A stretch of 64,000 nt of DNA from Desulfitobacterium dehalogenans ATCC 51507 (GTDB lineage: Bacteria; Bacillota; Desulfitobacteriia; Desulfitobacteriales; Desulfitobacteriaceae), in the NCBI RefSeq assembly GCF_000243155.2, contig NC_018017.1, positions 3,534,001 to 3,598,000 on the forward strand, read 5' to 3'. Below are positions 26,496 to 34,624 of the stretch, one piece after another. A program made the position numbers and the translations under genes. A model generated the notes under the pieces. That model ran no database searches, was not told where the DNA came from, and saw only the letters and a list, made by a program, of their open reading frames with translations. Positions within the stretch are counted from its first letter, which is position 1, and each line of letters opens with the position of its first letter.

Positions 26496-27335
26496 ATGGC
26501 GAGAAAACGAACTGAAGAACCTGAAAAAGATAGTTCCGAACGCTGGCTCCTGACCTATTCGGACCTCATCACTCTGCTCATGATTTTCTTTGTAGTTATG
26601 TATTCCATGAGCCAGGTGGATGCGAATAAATTCCAAGCCATCGCTGAGTCCCTCAGCATCGCTTTAGGTGGAGGCACCCCTGCTCAGATAGAAATCGGCA
26701 CCTCTCCCTCCGGGCCGAACCTGATTGAAACTTACCCCGTCAACAAGCCGAAGGAAGGAAAAGGGCCCGAGAATGGCGAAGGAAATGGCAAAGGTGACGG
26801 TACCGATATGGAGAATATGACTATTGAAGCCATTAAGCAAAAGCTGGATAAATTTGCTTCAGACAATGGCATCGAGGCTAAGCTGGTCTCCTCCATTGAA
26901 GAGCGCGGGCTGGTCATTAGTATTCAGGACACCCTCCTTTTCGAGAGCGGAGCTGCGGAAATCACCCCCAAAGCTCGGGAAATCCTCGATAAAATCAACA
27001 ACGTCCTGGCCTCGGCTCCGAACTACATTAAAGTAGAAGGACATACGGATAATCTTCCCATTAACACCGGCCGGTTCCCCAGCAACTGGGAGCTTTCCGT
27101 ACTACGGGCCACCAACGTGGTTCGCATCATGCAGGAGATCATCCCTGCCGAACAGCTCTCCGCTACCGGTTATGGGGAGTACCGTCCTATCACATCAAAT
27201 AACACCGAAGCCGGCCGGGCAAGAAATCGTCGCGTCGACCTGGTCATCCTCCGCTCCAAATATGATTTAACGGAGCCCGGACAGTCCCTGGCAGCCGATC
27301 CGACCTCAGGAACATCCGCAACTCCGTCAAATTAG
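26496..27335 (+). CDS. motB: MotB flagellar motor stator protein
   Basis: A 279-residue MotB. One membrane helix (WLLTYSDLITLLMIFFVVMY) contains the ion-carrying Asp in the TYSDLITLL motif. A Gly/Glu-rich plug and linker follows, then an OmpA-like peptidoglycan-binding domain (VISIQDTLLFESGAAEITPK; VEGHTDNLPINTGRFPSNWE; GYGEYRPITSNNTEAGRARN). It anchors the stator to the cell wall. AAGGTGA precedes the ATG, 50 bp after motA. Confidence 0.96.
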   Translation: MARKRTEEPEKDSSERWLLTYSDLITLLMIFFVVMYSMSQVDANKFQAIAESLSIALGGGTPAQIEIGTSPSGPNLIETYPVNKPKEGKGPENGEGNGKGDGTDMENMTIEAIKQKLDKFASDNGIEAKLVSSIEERGLVISIQDTLLFESGAAEITPKAREILDKINNVLASAPNYIKVEGHTDNLPINTGRFPSNWELSVLRATNVVRIMQEIIPAEQLSATGYGEYRPITSNNTEAGRARNRRVDLVILRSKYDLTEPGQSLAADPTSGTSATPSN

Positions 27336-27339
27336 ACTT

Positions 27340-28380
27340 CTAAAAAGCAAGGCTCTTGACCGCTCGATACACGATTTCCGTAGCCAGCTGAACCTGTTCT
27401 CTTTTAACTATCCCAATCGTATCCTGGGTGGTGTGATTATTCTCCAGCCACTCCCGAGCCAGAAGGGTCACCGCGGGGATACCCGCTTTGGCAAAGGTGA
27501 TTTGGTCGCTGTTATGACCATTGCTTTGAACTATCATCGCACTGGCTCCTACCTCAGCGGCCGCCTTTTGAACAGCCTCAGCAGCTATCTTGGCCTTATC
27601 ATCCGCCCAAAGACCGAAATTTCCAATCATGCCGTTACCAATGGTATCTACGTTGATAACGGCCTTTATTCTATCTAAGGGAAAACTGGGATTCCTTACA
27701 AACGCTTTAGAACCCAAAAAGCCCATCTCTTCGCCGCTCCAGAAGGCAAAGACCAAAGTCTTTTTGGGAGCCGCCTTCTCCCGAACCAGCCGTCTAATCA
27801 CATCAAGGACACAGCCCACTCCGGAAGCGTTGTCATTGGCCCCCGGATACAACTGTCCTTCAAAAATTCCCAGGTGATCATAATGGGCAGAAACCAGGAT
27901 AACTTCCTCCGTTTCCCCCTTAAGGCCGCCAAGAATGTTCAGGCTGGGAGCCCGGAGAGTGTCAGGGTTACCCACAGCAAAGGTTAAACGGTTACCGACG
28001 ACAGTCTCTTTCACTTCATGAATCGTAAAGGCATGAGCAAAGCTCTTATTGCTATCTCCCATGGGCTTCAGGCCCAGCATGCTCAGTTCCCTGGACAGAT
28101 ATTGGGAAGCTCTTCCCTCACCGGCTTGACCGGTCCGTCTGCCCTCCATCTCCGGAGAACTCAAAGCGAGGATATCATCCATAGCTGTTTTGCTGAGGCT
28201 TGCCGATTGGAAATACTCATAAATCGTTTGAGCTTCCGGCGGGACCACATAGAGCTTGGCTCTGGGTTGCTTCATTAAGGGTTCAATAGCTGCTTTTAAC
28301 TTGTTGTCAAAGCCAATCCATGGTAAAGTAAAGGCTCCAAGACCAAATAACATTTTCAAAAAAAAGCGTCGTGTTTGCAT
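27340..28380 (-). CDS. M28-family zinc aminopeptidase, exported
   Basis: A 346-residue M28 peptidase. The N-terminus has RRFFLKMLFGLGAFTLPWIG, an Arg-Arg signal resembling a Tat or Sec export signal. Metal ligands of the family are seen: ILVSAHYDHLG (His, Asp), PGANDNASGVG (Asp), FAFWSGEEMGFLGS (Glu pair) and INVDTIGNG (Asp). The last His ligand is probably in the C-terminal WLENNHTTQDT. It removes N-terminal residues from peptides outside the cytoplasm. I trimmed the start to the ATG at 28380 after AAAGGACGCTGTAC. It is divergent from the YaaR gene with only 39 bp between starts, so promoters must overlap coding DNA. Confidence 0.88.
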   Translation of the reverse strand: MQTRRFFLKMLFGLGAFTLPWIGFDNKLKAAIEPLMKQPRAKLYVVPPEAQTIYEYFQSASLSKTAMDDILALSSPEMEGRRTGQAGEGRASQYLSRELSMLGLKPMGDSNKSFAHAFTIHEVKETVVGNRLTFAVGNPDTLRAPSLNILGGLKGETEEVILVSAHYDHLGIFEGQLYPGANDNASGVGCVLDVIRRLVREKAAPKKTLVFAFWSGEEMGFLGSKAFVRNPSFPLDRIKAVINVDTIGNGMIGNFGLWADDKAKIAAEAVQKAAAEVGASAMIVQSNGHNSDQITFAKAGIPAVTLLAREWLENNHTTQDTIGIVKREQVQLATEIVYRAVKSLAF

Positions 28381-28419
28381 GTACAGCGTCCTTTCAAGTC
28401 TTTTACAGGGGGAATGGCA

Positions 28420-28857
28420 ATGCCTATACGAATTAACGGAGCTCAACAACCCGAGTCCCTGACCCGCCCCAGCCCCTCATCCCAAAAAGGGGAGCTGGAT
28501 TTCAATCAAATTATGAGCCAGACTCGGAAGCTGCAAGGTCAGGAGCTTCAGGAGTTTTTGACCCGCCTGGAGAAGAAGGGCCAGCAATTGGCCGAAAGCT
28601 TCTCCCTGCGAGATTTATCTGATTTTAAAGAGTTGGTCAAATCCTTTTTACGCTCAACCTTCGGGCAAAGCCGTCGGGTCTCTGAAGAATCCTTTTGGGA
28701 TTTCCAAGGACGGCCTAAGGTTCTCTCACGAATCAACGATATTGATAAAGCCCTTGAAGAACTCGGGCAGAAAGTGCTGGATACACAGGCTAAGCCTTTA
28801 GAGATTCTTAATCAAATCGATGAAATTCGCGGACTTATCATTGACCTATTTGGATGA
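28420..28857 (+). CDS. YaaR family (DUF327) protein
   Basis: A 145-residue helical protein of the YaaR/DUF327 family: FNQIMSQTRKLQGQELQEFL, LRDLSDFKELVKSFLRSTFG and ILNQIDEIRGLIIDLFG at the end. Function is unknown. Relatives are often encoded near motility genes, as here beside motAB and cheR. I place the start at ATG 28420, seven bases after CAGGGGG. ATG 28414 lies only two bases from that site. Confidence 0.8.
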   Translation: MPIRINGAQQPESLTRPSPSSQKGELDFNQIMSQTRKLQGQELQEFLTRLEKKGQQLAESFSLRDLSDFKELVKSFLRSTFGQSRRVSEESFWDFQGRPKVLSRINDIDKALEELGQKVLDTQAKPLEILNQIDEIRGLIIDLFG

Positions 28858-28863
28858 TTCATC

Positions 28864-28892
28864 TTGACCGGGCAAAATTCCTTCTTTATGCT
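28864..28892 (+). promoter_or_regulatory. Sigma-A-like promoter for cheR
   Basis: TTGACC, a 17-nt spacer, then TATGCT, ending 30 bp upstream of the cheR ATG. It begins six bases after the YaaR-family stop codon. Confidence 0.55.
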
Positions 28893-28922
28893 TAAAGTTA
28901 GAATTTAAATAGGCTAATAGAG

Positions 28923-29735
28923 ATGAAAAGAGGTGCTTCCTTGGCAAACTTAGATACCAATACTTATGAGTGGTTTATCAAAGCTTTCCACCCGAAAAGC
29001 GGACTCGATCTTAATTTTTATAAGCAAAATCAAATGGAGCGGCGTATCAGGAGCTTTATGACCTCTCATAGTTACAAGACCTTCCCGGACTTCATTAAAG
29101 CATTGGATCAGGATAAGGAATTGTATGACGCCTTTTTTAAACATTTAACCATCAATGTCACCCAGTTCTTCCGGGACACCAACCAATGGAAGACCTTAAG
29201 AGAAGTGATTCTCCCGAAGCTTCTTGAGAAGAAGCCCTCCTTAAAAATCTGGAGCGCAGGATGTTCCAGCGGGCAGGAACCTTATACCATGGCCATTACA
29301 TTAATGGAGTACTTCCCTCAGGCTCGTTTCAGTATTTTGGCTTCTGATATTGATGTCAATGTCCTGGAGCAAGCGAAAAAAGGCATTTATAAGGAAGCTG
29401 ATTTCGCCAGCACTCCCCCGGAGATTATCAAGAAGTATTTTACCCCTGTGGATGGCGGCTACCAAATCAAAGAACAGGTCAAACGCTCTGTAACCTTCCA
29501 AAGGCAAAACCTTCTCACCGATCGCTTTGATTCAGGCTTCGATCTTCTGGCCTGCCGCAATGTGGTCATTTACTTTACTGAAGAAGCCAAAGACATGCTC
29601 TATCGTAAGTTCGCCAACTCCTTGAATCCTGGAGGAATTCTCTTCACCGGAAGCACGGAACATCTCTTTGGTATGAACCATCTGGGCTTTAAGCTGATCT
29701 CCTCATTCTTCTACGAAAAGCAAGTAAAGGTATAA
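28923..29735 (+). CDS. cheR: CheR chemoreceptor glutamate methyltransferase
   Basis: A 270-residue CheR of full length. It has an N-terminal helical domain (YKQNQMERRIRSFMTSHSYK; HLTINVTQFFRDTNQWKTL, the usual N-VTxFFRD box) and a SAM domain with motif I IWSAGCSSGQEPYTMAITL, the acidic ASDIDVNVLEQAKKGIY, and LACRNVVIYF with LNPGGILFTGSTEHLF. It methylates glutamates of MCP receptors using SAM, and works with CheB in adaptation. A TTG at 28941 with AGAGGTG upstream could be the true start. No cheB lies nearby. Confidence 0.95.
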   Translation: MKRGASLANLDTNTYEWFIKAFHPKSGLDLNFYKQNQMERRIRSFMTSHSYKTFPDFIKALDQDKELYDAFFKHLTINVTQFFRDTNQWKTLREVILPKLLEKKPSLKIWSAGCSSGQEPYTMAITLMEYFPQARFSILASDIDVNVLEQAKKGIYKEADFASTPPEIIKKYFTPVDGGYQIKEQVKRSVTFQRQNLLTDRFDSGFDLLACRNVVIYFTEEAKDMLYRKFANSLNPGGILFTGSTEHLFGMNHLGFKLISSFFYEKQVKV

Positions 29736-29829
29736 ACAAACACTATCCCATTATAACTGAATAGGATGCCGTTGCAGCATAAATTATTTAGTCGTGTGCA
29801 AAACCTGCGGGAAAACAGCTATTGAATTT

Positions 29830-29884
29830 ACCCCTGTGTCATCTGAAGGTAGTGATACTCTTTCGGGATGACACAGGGGTTTTT
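29830..29884 (+). terminator. Strong terminator after cheR
   Basis: A perfect 14-bp stem (ACCCCTGTGTCATC with GATGACACAGGGGT) followed by TTTT. Located 95 bp after the cheR stop. Confidence 0.85.
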
Positions 29885-30057
29885 AAAAAAATCGTTCGTC
29901 AGGAATCGAGTATTAATCCGTTTATTTGAAGTTTTCTTCCCGGAAGTTTAATCTTACGAGTGGACAGTGCTTAAGGGTGGGTTGATTTTGTCGGATATTT
30001 CACTTTTCAATTCATCAATAGTTTGTTAAACTAATGTTAAAACCAAGAGAGGAATAA

Positions 30058-30402
30058 TTGGTCAAAAGGCTAACTAAAACTAAGAGGAAGGTGGGATTTC
30101 TATTGTACTTCCACGATAATCTTATCATCTGTTATGTCCAAGACCCCGATAACGATCGTTATCTCTTCCAGCTGACAGGAGGGGAGGTATGCGATGTAAG
30201 CAAGGAGGAATTCTATGCCCATTGGCAGGAGTACCGTGCCTTTGAGGAAGCACGTGCCCTGGATGTGGTCGAACCCTATCGTCCACTTCCTGTTACCTTC
30301 TCCACCACATACAATGTTAAACGTATGCCTATTAATATGCATTTGAGGCGCAAACGCAAATCAGCTTATTTAATGCAACAGCCCATGCTTGCTCATGGCT
30401 AA
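30058..30402 (+). CDS. Small protein of unknown function
   Basis: I do not recognise this 114-residue protein. It has a basic N-terminus (VKRLTKTKRKVGFL), an acidic middle with a possible small beta fold (YFHDNLIICYVQDPDNDRYL; GGEVCDVSKEEFYAHWQEY) and a basic C-terminus (MHLRRKRKSAYLMQQ). There is no signal peptide. It starts with TTG at 30058 (AGAGAGGAATAA upstream), or possibly TTG at 30103 with AGGAAGGTGGG. A terminator follows 46 bases after the stop, which supports a real single-gene unit. Confidence 0.6.
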   Translation: MVKRLTKTKRKVGFLLYFHDNLIICYVQDPDNDRYLFQLTGGEVCDVSKEEFYAHWQEYRAFEEARALDVVEPYRPLPVTFSTTYNVKRMPINMHLRRKRKSAYLMQQPMLAHG

Positions 30403-30447
30403 TTGTGAAAAGAGCTGAAAACCGTATGCGCCTTTTAATTTGCACGT

Positions 30448-30475
30448 AAAAAGGGACTTTTAGAGTCCCTTTTTT
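30448..30475. terminator. Bidirectional terminator between two convergent small genes
   Basis: AAAAAGGGACT / AGTCCCTTTTT, an 11-bp stem with A and T tracts on both sides. It lies between the genes ending at 30402 (+) and 30494 (-). Confidence 0.85.
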
Positions 30476-30493
30476 GTATTATTATTTAAGTTT

Positions 30494-30685
30494 TCATGAA
30501 GTCATATGATTGGATTGTTGGTAGGCTGCAACCAACTCATCCACATGGTAAGTAACCCCTTTACCTTTGTACTCCAGCGAAACCTGCTGGGCTGTGGGAT
30601 TATAGCCGATATACTTCATCCCCAATTGCTTCGCCATCTTCGCCAGTTCAATACGCGCGCTTCGTCCCATGTCTTGAAATTTCAT
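30494..30685 (-). CDS. Small conserved-looking protein, function unknown
   Basis: 63 residues from the ATG at 30685. A basic helix (RSARIELAKMAKQLGMKYIG) is followed by a short beta-like segment (QVSLEYKGKGVTYHVDELVA), which could be a tiny nucleic-acid-binding or regulatory fold. Upstream is GGGG about 11 bases away, not a strong ribosome site. A GTG at 30694 is also possible. It has its own terminator. I cannot assign a family. Confidence 0.55.
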   Translation of the reverse strand: MKFQDMGRSARIELAKMAKQLGMKYIGYNPTAQQVSLEYKGKGVTYHVDELVAAYQQSNHMTS

Positions 30686-30919
30686 AATGCACACGCCCCT
30701 TATACCGTTTTTTCTCTCTTTTAGGTAAATCTCGGGAGTTTGGAGTACGTATTCAGTTTTCCAATTCTTTTTGAATCTTTAAGTCTTTTTTAGAAAGACT
30801 AACTCCAGTCAATATCAGTGCTTGTTAGCACTTTGTCGACCCTTCGTTAAGATAATAATATCCTATTCACCGGGGCGATGCAACTTGCATTTCCACCCAG
30901 AGTTGTTGATTTTTTTCCT

Positions 30920-32464
30920 TTAATCTTTGGGTTCTCTTACCACGTCAATGACTGTCCCATCACGGTATTCCACCACAGCCACCACCCGCTCAGTGAACTC
31001 GATAGTTTCAGGAACCCCTGTCAGCCTTTCCGATATTTTCTTGAGTTCCTCAATAGTTATGATGGGAAGTTTGCTATCCTTGAGTTTTTCCAAAAGATCG
31101 GTTCGTCTGGGATTGATGGCAATACCACGCTCTGTCACTAAGACATCAATGGTTTCCCCAGGGGTGGTCACTGTCGTGACTCTATCTTTAATTACCGGCA
31201 GCCGCCCCTTGGTCAGATTAGTTACGATAATGGCGATCTTGGAGCCCGCTGCTGTGTCGTTATGCCCCCCAGAAGCTCCCATGATGATCCCATCGGAGCC
31301 GGTAACCACATTCACATTAAAGTCCGTGTCGATCTCTGTGGCTCCTAAGATCATGATATCCAGGTTATTAACGATGGCTCCTTTGTCATGAGGATTCCCA
31401 TAGAGCGAACCGGACATGGCCTGATGGCGAGGATTTTCCCTATAGGATGCCACTGCTTTCAGATCAAAGCATTGCACATCGAAAAGGTTTCGAAACAGCC
31501 CTTCATTGAGCATGTCTACGATATAGCCTGTGATTCCGCCGGCAGCAAAGGACCCGACCACCTTCTTTTCCTTCATGAATTTGCGTACTTCAGCAGCTAC
31601 AGCTAAGGATGTCCCACCGGCTCCTGTTTGGAAGGACATTTCATTTTGGATATAACCGGCTTCATTGATAAGTTGAGCGGCCATTTTGGCAATCCGCAGC
31701 CCCACAGGATCTTTGGTCACGGTAAGAGTTCCCGAAACGATACCATTGGCATCACCGATGGAATCCACCTGGACCACATAATCGACAAAGTCTTGGGTAA
31801 TCTCAATAGGACAGGCCGGGTATGGAGCTAAATGATCGGTAACCGCCACGACCTTATCCGCAAAGAAGGCATCGGCCACAGCGTAGGATAAGGTACCACA
31901 AGCGGCAGGTCCGCCCACTCCATTGATATTTCCATAGGCGTCGGCTGTGGGAGCTGCAATAAAGGCTACATCAATATGAAGGTCCCCGCTTTCAATCGCC
32001 CGAGGACGTCCTCCATGGCTCATAAACACGGCGGGCTTTTGCAGGAAACCCTGGGAAATAGCTTTAGCCACAGGCCCAGGGGAAATATAGTTGACGGAAA
32101 TCTTAGTCACGATTCCCTTTTTTATATACTCCACAAGGGGCTCGTGAATGGGGAAAATCCCTGTTGCCGCCACATGGATATCTTTGACCCCACGTTTGGC
32201 GATAGCAGCCATCACCTGGTTAAGGACATAATCTCCATTCCTTAAATGATGATGAAAGGATACAGTCATCCCATCCTGGATTCCCACTTTATCCAGAGCT
32301 TCTTCAATAGTGGCCAGCAGCTTCTTCTCGCCAGGTTTAACCGAGCGCAGAGTCACTGAAGCCTTAGCCCGTTCACCATAATTGGCAAAGGCCCCCATGA
32401 ATGGTCTGACTGTTCCGTAGCCTTCTATGTAATCCGGGATCTCTCTTCCAAGGTTATTCTTCAT
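30920..32464 (-). CDS. citF: Citrate lyase alpha subunit (citrate:acetyl-ACP transferase)
   Basis: A 514-residue CitF, close to the usual length. Family segments include VSFHHHLRNGDYVLNQVMAA, VNYISPGPVAKAISQG, FMSHGGRPRAIESGDLHIDV and MGASGGHNDTAAGSKIAIIV. It transfers the acyl group from acetyl-CitD to citrate, giving citryl-CitD. It is the last gene of citD-citE-citF. The ligase and prosthetic-group genes (citC, citX, citG) are not adjacent, so they must be elsewhere if the lyase is active. Confidence 0.95.
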   Translation of the reverse strand: MKNNLGREIPDYIEGYGTVRPFMGAFANYGERAKASVTLRSVKPGEKKLLATIEEALDKVGIQDGMTVSFHHHLRNGDYVLNQVMAAIAKRGVKDIHVAATGIFPIHEPLVEYIKKGIVTKISVNYISPGPVAKAISQGFLQKPAVFMSHGGRPRAIESGDLHIDVAFIAAPTADAYGNINGVGGPAACGTLSYAVADAFFADKVVAVTDHLAPYPACPIEITQDFVDYVVQVDSIGDANGIVSGTLTVTKDPVGLRIAKMAAQLINEAGYIQNEMSFQTGAGGTSLAVAAEVRKFMKEKKVVGSFAAGGITGYIVDMLNEGLFRNLFDVQCFDLKAVASYRENPRHQAMSGSLYGNPHDKGAIVNNLDIMILGATEIDTDFNVNVVTGSDGIIMGASGGHNDTAAGSKIAIIVTNLTKGRLPVIKDRVTTVTTPGETIDVLVTERGIAINPRRTDLLEKLKDSKLPIITIEELKKISERLTGVPETIEFTERVVAVVEYRDGTVIDVVREPKD

Positions 32465-32497
32465 AGCATTTTCTTCCCTTCTCTAGATCCTTTTGTA

Positions 32498-33202
32498 TCA
32501 GAAGATGGTATTCAGGGTATCAATCTGGCGGCCATCCAGGGCTAATTTGCCTGTAAAGCCCAGTCTTTTCGCCGTTAAGGCATCCTTCTCCAAACCCTCG
32601 TTATCATTGCTATCAGTAAAACAGGTATCGATGGCATGGATACCAGCTGCCCGGCAGGCGATGCCCACTCGGCCACGGACATAAAGAAGTTCATCCCCTT
32701 CTTTTGTGCGTTTTGCTCCAAACTCGGCCATGAGACCCTCGGCATTAAGCCATACCCCGGTAACCCGGGGAGAAATCCTGATAAGGGTGTTCATAGTCTC
32801 TATACCAAGAGCCGTTTCCAGGACAGGAATCAATTCAATACCGCCCTTAAGAAATCCCTCTTCACTTTCTATAGCCGCAAGTATACTATCCACTTGTCGG
32901 ATGATTTCCGGATTGGCCTTAGGGATAACCAGCGCCCCCGGCTTTACCCGGGGGATACTCTCCATATCCTTTTGCCCTTCTTCTGTGTCCAGAGGATTGA
33001 TCCGGACCATGACCTCGACCTTAGAGTAGTCCAAGAAGCTGAGTGCTTCTCTGACCAGATGACGGGCACTATCCTTTTCTTGGGGAAGGACTCTTTCTTC
33101 CAAATCGAACAAAACCACATCAGGTTCAAACACAGGTGCATCCTGCATGCTTTTCGGACTGTTTCCGGATAGTATCAAAAGGCTTCTTCTTCTCTTCATC
33201 AT
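32498..33202 (-). CDS. citE: Citrate lyase beta subunit (citryl-ACP lyase), short form
   Basis: A 234-residue CitE/CitE-like aldolase: RRSLLILSGNSPKSMQDAPV, DVVLFDLEERVLPQEKDSA, VMVRINPLDTEEGQKD and IELIPVLETALGIETMNTLI. It cleaves citryl-ACP into oxaloacetate and acetyl-ACP. Two oddities appear. FDLEER replaces the usual FDLED. The protein stops soon after GRQIDTLNTIF, about 55 residues earlier than classic CitE proteins. DNA past the stop shows no continuation in any frame I read. It may be a natural short variant. Confidence 0.88.
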   Translation of the reverse strand: MMKRRRSLLILSGNSPKSMQDAPVFEPDVVLFDLEERVLPQEKDSARHLVREALSFLDYSKVEVMVRINPLDTEEGQKDMESIPRVKPGALVIPKANPEIIRQVDSILAAIESEEGFLKGGIELIPVLETALGIETMNTLIRISPRVTGVWLNAEGLMAEFGAKRTKEGDELLYVRGRVGIACRAAGIHAIDTCFTDSNDNEGLEKDALTAKRLGFTGKLALDGRQIDTLNTIF

Positions 33203-33275
33203 TAAAAGCGTCTCCCTTCATAAGAAAACCCTAAAAAGCTAAGCTAAACATCGTTTCAAAATCAGGCTATAAAAA

Positions 33276-33563
33276 TTAATCACGCGTTCCAGAAGCAAGC
33301 GCCCTTTCCAAAGCCGTCTGAACTCGTGCCCGAATGGTATAGTTCAAAGCGCCTTTGTCCTGGACTTTAATGATGACATCATCCACATCCATTTCAGACA
33401 CCTTGCCTCGCACAACTTCCTCGATTTGTTTACCGAATTGCTTGAAGATGACTCGTTTGGTTTCTAATTGAATTTGAACTCCACCTTGGTCATTGGGCAT
33501 CACTGTCACCAGTACATCGTTGGATTCCAGTGCCCCTGCCTGTGCAGTAGTGCTGATCTTCAT
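33276..33563 (-). CDS. citD: Citrate lyase acyl carrier protein (gamma subunit)
   Basis: A 95-residue CitD. The N-terminal AQAGALESNDVLVTVMP contains the Ser that carries the phosphoribosyl-dephospho-CoA group. The rest matches the family: VQIQLETKRVIFKQFGKQIE and the C-terminal NYTIRARVQTALERAL. It is the first gene of the citDEF operon, with AAGGAGGGAATTTCT upstream of the ATG. Confidence 0.95.
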   Translation of the reverse strand: MKISTTAQAGALESNDVLVTVMPNDQGGVQIQLETKRVIFKQFGKQIEEVVRGKVSEMDVDDVIIKVQDKGALNYTIRARVQTALERALASGTRD

Positions 33564-33725
33564 AGAAATTCCCTCCTTACACCTCTTAAGTATTGCATGC
33601 TCTTGCCATCATTTATGCAATATGTGCGCACTATCTTTTTTAAGTGTAAACCTGTCATTCCCACTTTGACAATAGAATATAGGTTTTCAGGAAGGTTCGC
33701 AATATTTCGAATATCTAAATTCCGG

Positions 33726-33754
33726 AGACAGTTCTCTGGAACAAGTGTATAATT
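33726..33754 (+). promoter_or_regulatory. Sigma-A-like promoter for the 33.8-34.5 kb pair
   Basis: GAGACA, a 17-nt spacer, then a perfect TATAAT, about 60 bp upstream of the gene starting at 33816. Confidence 0.6.
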
Positions 33755-33815
33755 TAAGAATGAGTTCTATGAAAATAAGCATGAACTGCATACTATTCCC
33801 CTAGGAGGCGTTTGT

Positions 33816-34103
33816 GTGAGTATCTTTGAAGCCCTTATGCTCCTTAGTTTTGGAGCCGCATGGCCTTTTTCCATTTACAAATCCTATATATCCCGGTCCA
33901 TGGAAGGAAAAAGCCCTTTCTTTCTCGTTATCATCATCTTCGGTTATATCGCAGGCATCCTGCACAAGCTCTTTTACCAGTATGATCTGGTAATCTACCT
34001 TTATATACTGAACCTTCTTATGGTCTCGGCAGACTTTCTTCTCTACCTTCGCAATAGCCGTCTGGCTAAAGTCCATCGCAAGATTTCTGAATCCATCATT
34101 TAG
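33816..34103 (+). CDS. Small three-helix membrane protein, PQ-loop/SWEET-like
   Basis: A 95-residue protein with three hydrophobic helices (about 5-22, 36-52 and 58-78). SFGAAWPFSIYKSYISRSMEGKSPFFL resembles the first part of a PQ-loop/SemiSWEET-type triple-helix bundle, with a Pro in helix 1 (WPFSIYK). SemiSWEETs dimerise to move small solutes. I offer this only as a fold resemblance. The start is GTG at 33816 with AGGAGGCGTTT upstream. It may be co-transcribed with the next gene. Confidence 0.65.
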   Translation: MSIFEALMLLSFGAAWPFSIYKSYISRSMEGKSPFFLVIIIFGYIAGILHKLFYQYDLVIYLYILNLLMVSADFLLYLRNSRLAKVHRKISESII

Positions 34104-34176
34104 ATTTCCTATAGAAGAAGGATAATCAGGGCACTCTATAGAAGGTTATTTATCCTGTGTAAGGGGGGATCTATGT

Positions 34177-34548
34177 ATGAGTGAGAAGCAAAGCGAACTC
34201 GAACAACGTCTTATGGTGGGCCTGCACGGAACGCCTGAACTCAAACATCATGAGAAAGTGCAGCACCTTGGTCAGTTCCGCGAACGGATAATACGGTTGC
34301 TGACGAAAAACCAAGTGGAGGATAATCATGTCTATCCCGAAATCGAGGAAGCGCTTAAGGACCCTCGTGCCATACGCCTTCTCCTTAACGGGGATTTGGC
34401 TTATAGATATCGTGATAAATATATAAAAATCGCTCGCAAGCACAGCAAGCCTTATACTGTGGTCAATGATCCCAGCCTTAAAGGCAATGCAGGTTTAGTC
34501 GTGGTCGCTGACCATGCCGTGGATGTAGATAAGATTGAGGTTAAGTAA
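34177..34548 (+). CDS. DUF1694 (YueI) family protein
   Basis: A 123-residue protein with the YueI pattern: MVGLHGTPELKHHEKVQHLG, FRERIIRLLTKNQVEDNHVYP, LLNGDLAYRYRDKYIKIAR, and YTVVNDPSLKGNAGLVVVAD near the end. Function is unknown. Relatives occur in most Firmicutes as stand-alone genes. GGGGGGATCTATGT is upstream of the ATG at 34177. A terminator follows directly. Confidence 0.85.
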   Translation: MSEKQSELEQRLMVGLHGTPELKHHEKVQHLGQFRERIIRLLTKNQVEDNHVYPEIEEALKDPRAIRLLLNGDLAYRYRDKYIKIARKHSKPYTVVNDPSLKGNAGLVVVADHAVDVDKIEVK

Positions 34549-34555
34549 AAATCAA

Positions 34556-34595
34556 GGACGGCTCAAAGCAAAAAAACTTTGGTCCGTCCCTTTTT
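34556..34595 (+). terminator. Terminator after the DUF1694 gene
   Basis: GGACGGCTCAAAG pairs imperfectly with CTTTGGTCCGTCC and is followed by CTTTTT. It begins eight bases after the stop codon. Confidence 0.8.
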
Positions 34596-34624
34596 ATATT
34601 AACTTTTGAGTTAAATCTCCATTC

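Noticed and set aside
32636-33172. 178-codon open frame on the plus strand
   Set aside because: It is a shadow of citE. The minus-strand frame has clear CitE motifs.
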